Shown piece by piece: positions 59,168 through 64,000 of a stretch of 64,000 nt of DNA. The notes beneath the pieces are model-generated. The model did no database searches, was not told the DNA's origin, and was given only the letters and a program-made list of their open reading frames with translations. The position numbers were made by a program, and so were the translations under genes. Each line of letters opens with the position of its first letter. Position 1 is the stretch's first letter. Source of the stretch: Thalassobellus sediminis (GTDB lineage: Bacteria > Bacteroidota > Bacteroidia > Flavobacteriales > Flavobacteriaceae). The stretch lies in NCBI RefSeq assembly GCF_044386045.1, contig NZ_JBISCD010000038.1:124001-188000 (forward strand), written 5' to 3'.

Positions 59168-59656
59168 ATGAAATTAAGAAAAAAACTTATAGAATGGTTA
59201 TTTGATAAATCTCAAAAGGTTTATACCAGCCTATTTAAAAAACATGAAGCTTGGGGTATTTCAAAAGATGAATTATTATCCTATAATCATGAGTCATTAG
59301 GAAAGCATTTAGGATTATTCTTAGATAAAAATAATTTTCAATTAATTCCTAAAGTTGAAAGACATGATGCTTACCATACAATAACAGGCTACGGCACCAA
59401 TGTAGAAGATGAAATTGCGCTACAATGTTTATGTTTTGGAAATGGTAAAAGAAGCCCTTATTTATATGGAGCTATAATTTTAGGCGTAATTATTCTACCC
59501 GATTATTATAAATATTATTATAAATCATACAATATTGGTAGAAATGCAAATGCATTTCATCATTATGATTATAGAAAATTATTAAAAGTCAATATCTACG
59601 AATTTAGACAAATTATATTCTCAAAATCTCAACAAGAATCATTAATTAATATTTAA
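59168..59656 (+). CDS. Coq4-like protein
   Basis: A 162-residue, mostly helical protein. The core VERHDAYHTITGYGTNVEDEIALQ (about 69-92) carries the HD-x2-H-x11-E zinc-ligand pattern of the Coq4 family, which supports ubiquinone biosynthesis complexes in other organisms. In menaquinone-using flavobacteria its role is unknown. I start at the ATG at 59168; a TTG at 59144 lies within the operator. It precedes the DUF4173 gene by 1 nt. Confidence 0.72.
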   Translation: MKLRKKLIEWLFDKSQKVYTSLFKKHEAWGISKDELLSYNHESLGKHLGLFLDKNNFQLIPKVERHDAYHTITGYGTNVEDEIALQCLCFGNGKRSPYLYGAIILGVIILPDYYKYYYKSYNIGRNANAFHHYDYRKLLKVNIYEFRQIIFSKSQQESLINI

Positions 59657-59657
59657 A

Positions 59658-61037
59658 ATGAAAAAAATATCACTAATCATCGGAGCACTTTTATTTAGCA
59701 CTCTCTTTTACAAACAAGTCATTGGCTTAAACATGTCCTTATTTAGTTTAATCACAATTATTGCCTTAGCTATTTATAATACAAAATCATTTAAACAAAA
59801 AAGAACTATTGCTTTTTGTATTCTATATCTAATTACTGCCATAGCAATTTTTCTATACAAATCGAACCTTTCTATTATTGCTAATTGTGTTGCCTTTTTC
59901 ACTTTAATAGGTCATGTGTCAGAACATCATTCTTCCATATACATAAATTGGATAAATGGCTTATATACTTTTATTACAGGTTATTTCCATCGTAATTTTA
60001 ATACTGCTATAGAAGAAGAAAAAGCTGAACCCAAAAAAAAGGTAGATTATGTGCATTGGATAAAAATTATTGGAATTCCTGTAACCGTAATCATCATTTT
60101 TATTTCACTCTACAAAAATGGAAACCCCATGTTCAATGACATCATTTCTAAAATTGATTTTAGTTTCATTAATTTTCAATGGTTACTACTAGCATCATTA
60201 GGTTATTATTTATTATACAACATATCAACCCCTATTCAAATAGATCCTGCAACCGAAATTGACTTAAAAACAGGTAACACTTTAACTAAAAAGGGTGATT
60301 TTTCAATTGAAGTTGTAAAAAAAGAAAATCAATTAGCACTCATATTAATCGTTCTTTTAAATATTCTTATCCTATTATTTCTTATTACAGACATCACCTA
60401 TTTAATTTCAGCAAATGATTTTAGAGCCTCTTCTTTTTCGTCACAAGTTCATAACGGTATTAATGCGCTTATTGCTTCTATTATAATTGCCATCGTCATT
60501 ATACTTTACTTTTTTAGAGGAAATTTAAATTTTTACAAAGACAATAAAAACCTTAAAACACTAGCTTATATCTGGATTATACTAAACGCCATTCTGGTTA
60601 TAAACATAGTAATTAAAGACTGCCAATACATTTATTATTTCGGTCTTACTTACAAACGTATTGGTGTTTTAGTTTATTTACTGCTTACAATAATAGGATT
60701 AACAACTACCGCTATAAAAGTTAATCAAATTAAAAATTTCTGGTATTTACTTAGAATAAACACACTAACGGCTTTTACAATTTTAATAGTGTCTTGTGCT
60801 ATTAATTGGGATAGCTACATTACAACTTACAACCTTTATTATGCGCAGTCTATGGATTTTAAATACTTAATAGACCTTTCAAACAACAACACTTTTATAC
60901 TTAAAAATTATTCAGACGCTCTTCAATTAAAAGGAGACAAAAAACATCAAATAGATAAAAAGCATATAAAGTATATGTCTGAATTAAAAAACAATAATTG
61001 GCAAGAAGTACACTTTGATAATTTTAAAATAAAATAA
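59658..61037 (+). CDS. DUF4173/DUF4153 membrane protein
   Basis: A 459-residue protein with about eleven transmembrane helices. Two paired N-terminal helices are followed by a charged loop (about 112-130, EEEKAEPKKKVDYVHW), then the DUF4173 core (FNDIISKIDFSFINFQWLLLASLGYYLLYN, about 158-187) and helices to about 390. The C-terminal 60 residues are soluble (YSDALQLKGDKKHQIDKKH...). Function unknown. It is followed closely by four small membrane-protein genes. Confidence 0.82.
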   Translation: MKKISLIIGALLFSTLFYKQVIGLNMSLFSLITIIALAIYNTKSFKQKRTIAFCILYLITAIAIFLYKSNLSIIANCVAFFTLIGHVSEHHSSIYINWINGLYTFITGYFHRNFNTAIEEEKAEPKKKVDYVHWIKIIGIPVTVIIIFISLYKNGNPMFNDIISKIDFSFINFQWLLLASLGYYLLYNISTPIQIDPATEIDLKTGNTLTKKGDFSIEVVKKENQLALILIVLLNILILLFLITDITYLISANDFRASSFSSQVHNGINALIASIIIAIVIILYFFRGNLNFYKDNKNLKTLAYIWIILNAILVINIVIKDCQYIYYFGLTYKRIGVLVYLLLTIIGLTTTAIKVNQIKNFWYLLRINTLTAFTILIVSCAINWDSYITTYNLYYAQSMDFKYLIDLSNNNTFILKNYSDALQLKGDKKHQIDKKHIKYMSELKNNNWQEVHFDNFKIK

Positions 61038-61042
61038 AATCG

Positions 61043-61420
61043 ATGAATATATCATCTACGATTATGAAAGCATCAGGGTTATCCATGTTATTATTTTGGA
61101 CAATTACCCTCTCTAAGCCAACAAGTGTTGATGTTTCTCTATTTATTCTTCTATCTATAATACCTATAAGTATATGCTGCGCCTTAACTATCTGTCTTAC
61201 AATTGCTCCATTTTTTTGGTCGAAAAAAAAGTCTACAACTTTTAAAACTATTTACAAAAGATATTTTCCTTTTTACACCATTGGCTTATTTAGCTTATGC
61301 CTTTATGGTATTATTGAATCAAACTTTAATATTTATGCATTAGCATTTTTTGCATCGGCCTTTTTCACCTCTTTAAAATCCTGGAATTGGCTTATAAAAC
61401 CTAAAACAATAACAAAATGA
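61043..61420 (+). CDS. Hypothetical four-helix membrane protein
   Basis: A 125-residue protein with about four hydrophobic segments (roughly 11-27, 30-55, 72-88 and 92-108). No family recognised. It begins 5 nt after the DUF4173 gene and overlaps the SanA-like gene by 4 nt (ATGA), so it belongs to the same operon. Confidence 0.7.
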   Translation: MNISSTIMKASGLSMLLFWTITLSKPTSVDVSLFILLSIIPISICCALTICLTIAPFFWSKKKSTTFKTIYKRYFPFYTIGLFSLCLYGIIESNFNIYALAFFASAFFTSLKSWNWLIKPKTITK

Positions 61421-62046
61421 AATATTTAAAAAAATTGAGGATACCAATTGTTTTTATAATCGCTTATGTGCTAATTGTAAATTCGTATACAACATTTAAG
61501 GCTAAAAACTCCATTTATGATACAGAATCAACAATCCCCAAAAACAGAGTTGGTTTAATTTTAGGTACTGGTAAATTCACCTCTAACGGACGTATAAATT
61601 TGTATTATAAATACAGGTTAGAAGCCGCTGTTTCATTATACAAATCTAGTAAAATTGAATACATACTCATTAGTGGAGATAATAGCAGAAAAGATTACGA
61701 TGAACCTACCGATTTCAAAAACGATTTAATAACTAAGGGCGTTCCTGAAAATAAAATCTATTTAGACTATGCTGGATTTAGAACCCTAGATTCTGTAATA
61801 CGAGCTAAAGAAATTTTTGGACTAAACGCTATTACAATTATCTCTCAGAAATTCCATAACGAACGTGCCATATACCTAGCCAAACATTTTAATATAGACG
61901 CCATTGCTTTTAACGCAAAAGACATAAGTGGCAGATATGGCTTTAAAACAAAACTCCGTGAATATATAGCTAGAACAAAGGCTTCATTAGATATTCTTTT
62001 TAATGTAGAACCAAAGTTTCTAGGAAAAAAAATAGACATTATATGA
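61417..62046 (+). CDS. SanA/DUF218-family membrane-anchored protein
   Basis: A 209-residue protein with one N-terminal membrane helix (about 9-27) and a DUF218 domain in the periplasm: GLILGTGKF, YKYRLEAAVSLYKS, YILISGDNS, YDEPTDFKNDLITKGVP, YAGFRTLDSVIRAKEIF and ISQKFHNERAIYLAK. E. coli SanA, of the same type, affects envelope permeability to vancomycin. It overlaps the genes on both sides by 4 nt, which supports translational coupling. Confidence 0.87.
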   Translation: MKYLKKLRIPIVFIIAYVLIVNSYTTFKAKNSIYDTESTIPKNRVGLILGTGKFTSNGRINLYYKYRLEAAVSLYKSSKIEYILISGDNSRKDYDEPTDFKNDLITKGVPENKIYLDYAGFRTLDSVIRAKEIFGLNAITIISQKFHNERAIYLAKHFNIDAIAFNAKDISGRYGFKTKLREYIARTKASLDILFNVEPKFLGKKIDII

Positions 62047-62732
62047 TACTAAAAATAAACAACATCCATAAGTACTTCACAATTTGGTGGATTCCTTTGG
62101 TTACTTACTTTTTTATATATGGAATTTTTATTCTTGGCTGTGTTTTACAAAGAGATTGGGTTATTGATGTATTCTTATATCTGTTTTTTATCAATATTTT
62201 CGGAACAATAATTTCTAGTATTGTCCAAATTACAATTAAAAAATGGTACTATATAATCTTTCAAATAGGGATTACTATTTTATTATTTTCTTATGTATCA
62301 ATTATTTTTATGTTCTCTCCACCAGACTATTATGGTGTTCATAAAGAAATTCCTAATAATATAGAAATTTATGAACCCTTTAATAAAACACCTATAGAAA
62401 GTGATTTTGATAATTATGACTTAATCCTATCTGGTTGGGGAGGAAGTTATGGCTATTATACTGATTTCAAACCTACAAAAAAAGGTGAATTCTATATAAA
62501 AGCTTTTGAAATAACCTCAAACGATAGGTTATCTGAAAAAAGAATTAAAGAAAGGTCTAAAATAAAAGTTGACAATATAGATTATAAAATACGTTCTGGT
62601 CATTTTACAATTTACGAAGGCTCTTGGGGATATAAATATGCATGTAGAATTGAATTATGGTTTCAACCAAATAATGATAAAGAATTCAAAGTAACTGAAA
62701 GAAATTATATTGTTGAAGGCTGGATGAGATAG
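62043..62732 (+). CDS. Hypothetical membrane protein
   Basis: A 229-residue protein with three N-terminal hydrophobic helices (about 16-35, 40-63 and 72-95) and a polar C-terminal domain (about 105-229) rich in Tyr, Lys and Gly, probably beta-structured (SGWGGSYGYYTDFKPTKKGEFYIKAFEI). No family recognised. It overlaps the SanA-like gene by 4 nt. Confidence 0.7.
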   Translation: MILKINNIHKYFTIWWIPLVTYFFIYGIFILGCVLQRDWVIDVFLYLFFINIFGTIISSIVQITIKKWYYIIFQIGITILLFSYVSIIFMFSPPDYYGVHKEIPNNIEIYEPFNKTPIESDFDNYDLILSGWGGSYGYYTDFKPTKKGEFYIKAFEITSNDRLSEKRIKERSKIKVDNIDYKIRSGHFTIYEGSWGYKYACRIELWFQPNNDKEFKVTERNYIVEGWMR

Positions 62733-62762
62733 AATTAAAAATTTAACTAAGAGAATAAATAC

Positions 62763-63146
62763 ATGAACCTAAAAATCAACAAAACATATCTAATAATTAC
62801 CATACTACTTTTTATAACGGAAGTAGTAATAGCTATGTATTTAAAACGCGGTTTCATTCGGCATACATTCGGCGATTTTTTAGTGGTAATACTTATTTAT
62901 TGCTTCTTTAAAAGTTTTATTCCAAACAATCATTTTAAGATTGCTATGTGTGTTTTAGCATTTGCTTTTTTAATTGAGTTTTTACAATTAATCAACATTC
63001 TAGAAATGCTTAATCTTCAAAACAATCATTTAATAAAATTAGTGTTTGGAAGTACATTTCAAATTTCCGATTTAGTGGCTTATACCTTAGGTACAATAAC
63101 AATTTTAGCTATTGAATATAAAATTTACAAACTATGGATTACATAA
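62763..63146 (+). CDS. DUF2809 membrane protein
   Basis: A 127-residue protein with four helices. The family motifs RGFIRHTFGDFLVVILIYCFFKSF (about 28-51), AFLIEFLQ and FQISDLVAYTLG are present. DUF2809 proteins are small inner-membrane proteins of unknown function, common in Bacteroidota and Firmicutes. It overlaps the next gene by 13 nt. Confidence 0.85.
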   Translation: MNLKINKTYLIITILLFITEVVIAMYLKRGFIRHTFGDFLVVILIYCFFKSFIPNNHFKIAMCVLAFAFLIEFLQLINILEMLNLQNNHLIKLVFGSTFQISDLVAYTLGTITILAIEYKIYKLWIT

Positions 63147-63805
63147 AACAACTCATCTTAAATCGATTTAAAATATTCGCTTTAGTGAGTATTTCCATGC
63201 TTTTAAGTATTGTTTTACTTATGATACGAATGAAATTAACACATTCCTTTTTCTACTTGTTTTTAGTCTGGAATTTGTTTTTAGCAGTCATTCCCTTTGC
63301 CATAACAAGCTATTTGGCAAGTTCCCCAAAGCTCAATAAAATAGGTTTTGTATTATGGTTTGGTGTATGGCTGCTTTTTTTACCAAATGCACCTTACATT
63401 ATTACAGATTTAATGCATTTAAGATTAAATAGAGATTCCTTTTTATGGTTAGACATTTTGGTTGTAAGTGCTTTTGCTTTTAACGGCTTACTACTTTTCT
63501 ACCTCTCTTTAGTCGATATGAAAAACCAATTAAAAAGCTATTTAAATTTAAATGAATCTTTTGTTAATTATACCATAACAGGTATTCTCTTTTTATCTGC
63601 ATTTGGTGTGTATTTAGGGCGTTTTCTTCGTTACAACTCATGGGAATTATTAAGTAATCCTAAATATCTATTTGTTGATATTATAAATATTGCTGTAAAA
63701 CCTATAGAAAACAAAGAAGTTTGGTTGTTTACTATGCTATTCGGTACTTTTTTGAGTGTTGGTTTTTGGAGTTTTAAAACACTTACTAATTTAAAAACAA
63801 ACTAG
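63134..63805 (+). CDS. DUF1361 membrane protein
   Basis: A 223-residue protein with about six or seven helices. The family core FYLFLVWNLFLAVIPFAI, LPNAPYIITDLMHLR and LGRFLRYNSWELLSNP is intact. Function unknown. It is the last gene of the plus-strand run that starts near 59168 and is convergent with the SDR gene. Confidence 0.87.
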   Translation: MDYIKQLILNRFKIFALVSISMLLSIVLLMIRMKLTHSFFYLFLVWNLFLAVIPFAITSYLASSPKLNKIGFVLWFGVWLLFLPNAPYIITDLMHLRLNRDSFLWLDILVVSAFAFNGLLLFYLSLVDMKNQLKSYLNLNESFVNYTITGILFLSAFGVYLGRFLRYNSWELLSNPKYLFVDIINIAVKPIENKEVWLFTMLFGTFLSVGFWSFKTLTNLKTN

Positions 63806-63813
63806 AATGGTTA

Positions 63814-64000
63814 CTAATCCGCTCTATTTTTTGCTTGAATTTTTCTAACAATATTGGTCGCCGCATTTCTAGTCATAAACCGAGGTAAAGTTGCTAAAAA
63901 CTTATTAAAGCCACCTGGAATAGCATATACTTTTCCTTTTTTCATGGCTTTGTAACCATAAAAAGCGACTTCTTTTGCACAAGCCATATTGAATTTTATT
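63814..64000 (-). CDS. Short-chain dehydrogenase/reductase, C-terminal fragment
   Basis: Only the last 62 codons are inside the window; the gene continues to the right. The translated end (MACAKEVAFYGYKAMKKGKVYAIPGGFNKFLA and onward to the stop at 63814) matches the C-terminal region of classical SDR oxidoreductases, with the substrate-lid segment and a basic tail ending KIQAKNRAD. The catalytic Tyr-x3-Lys and the NAD(P)-binding motif would be outside. Substrate unknown. Confidence 0.75.
   Translation of the reverse strand, partial: IKFNMACAKEVAFYGYKAMKKGKVYAIPGGFNKFLATLPRFMTRNAATNIVRKIQAKNRAD

Noticed and set aside
1..64000. CRISPR array, prophage, insertion sequence or rRNA operon
   Set aside because: No regularly spaced repeats, transposase, phage structural genes or rRNA seen on reading both strands.

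Overview
The window looks like a marine flavobacterium (Bacteroidota, Flavobacteriaceae-like). The DNA is very AT-rich. Promoters match the Bacteroidota TTTG / TAnnTTTG pattern, and Shine-Dalgarno signals are weak. Lipoproteins are frequent. The gene set (CdaA, DUF1599, BT_3928-type DoxX protein, archaeal-type ProS, DUF4293, Rho with a long disordered insert, alginate lyases) is typical of that group. There are two tRNA genes, Arg(ACG) and Glu(TTC). I see no rRNA, phage, transposase or CRISPR array.

Regions: (1) 1-4.5 kb is the edge of an alginate-utilisation locus. It holds three lipoprotein lyases, PL6, PL7 and a truncated PL17, behind one promoter whose start region is covered by a perfect 16-bp-arm palindrome. 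(2) 4.7-9.3 kb is a sulfane-sulfur module: a Crp/Fnr regulator, a split YeeE/YedE importer, a TauE/SafE exporter, a CstB-like persulfide dioxygenase-rhodanese, a DUF2892 protein and an HMA protein. Two promoters carry related palindromes at exactly the same distance from the -7 box. (3) 9.3-20 kb is housekeeping: clpS, prmA, tpiA, a TlpA-like protein, an OppB/DppB-type permease, a DoxX protein, DUF1599, folP, cdaA, an MsbA-like exporter and truA. (4) 20.0-22.7 kb is an accessory pocket. A dGTPase-like gene is bounded by complementary GTTGGCAACA sites and followed by a long attC-like imperfect hairpin, with dispersed repeats around it. (5) 22.7-37.8 kb is mostly core: an FKBP-type PPIase, rho, rpsT, proS, envelope proteins, folE, cysS, yidD, a LolE/FtsX-like permease, a NamZ-like protein and a methyltransferase. 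(6) 37.9-44.3 kb holds envelope genes, including an outer-membrane barrel and a 1013-residue TPR protein. (7) 44.5-53.1 kb is a surface-polysaccharide cluster: an FtsE-like ATPase, a zinc-ribbon methyltransferase, three glycosyltransferases, a phosphoethanolamine-transferase-like sulfatase-fold enzyme and two tandem flippases. (8) 53.3-57.5 kb has typA, kdsA and an outer-membrane protein. (9) 57.7-63.8 kb has a winged-helix regulator with two matching operators, a Coq4-like protein and a run of small membrane-protein genes (DUF4173, SanA, DUF2809, DUF1361). The window ends inside an SDR gene.

Working together, regions 1 and 2 read as inducible catabolic and detoxification modules. Region 7 together with kdsA serves the cell surface. 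Region 4 looks like a recently acquired single-gene, possibly anti-phage, cassette. Two intergenic repeat systems pervade the window: a roughly 100-nt element with two variable hairpins between conserved linkers, and a 20-bp palindrome of the ATTCCTGC...GCAGGAAT type. The palindrome sometimes occurs as opposed pairs.

All calls come from reading the sequence. No database search was run.
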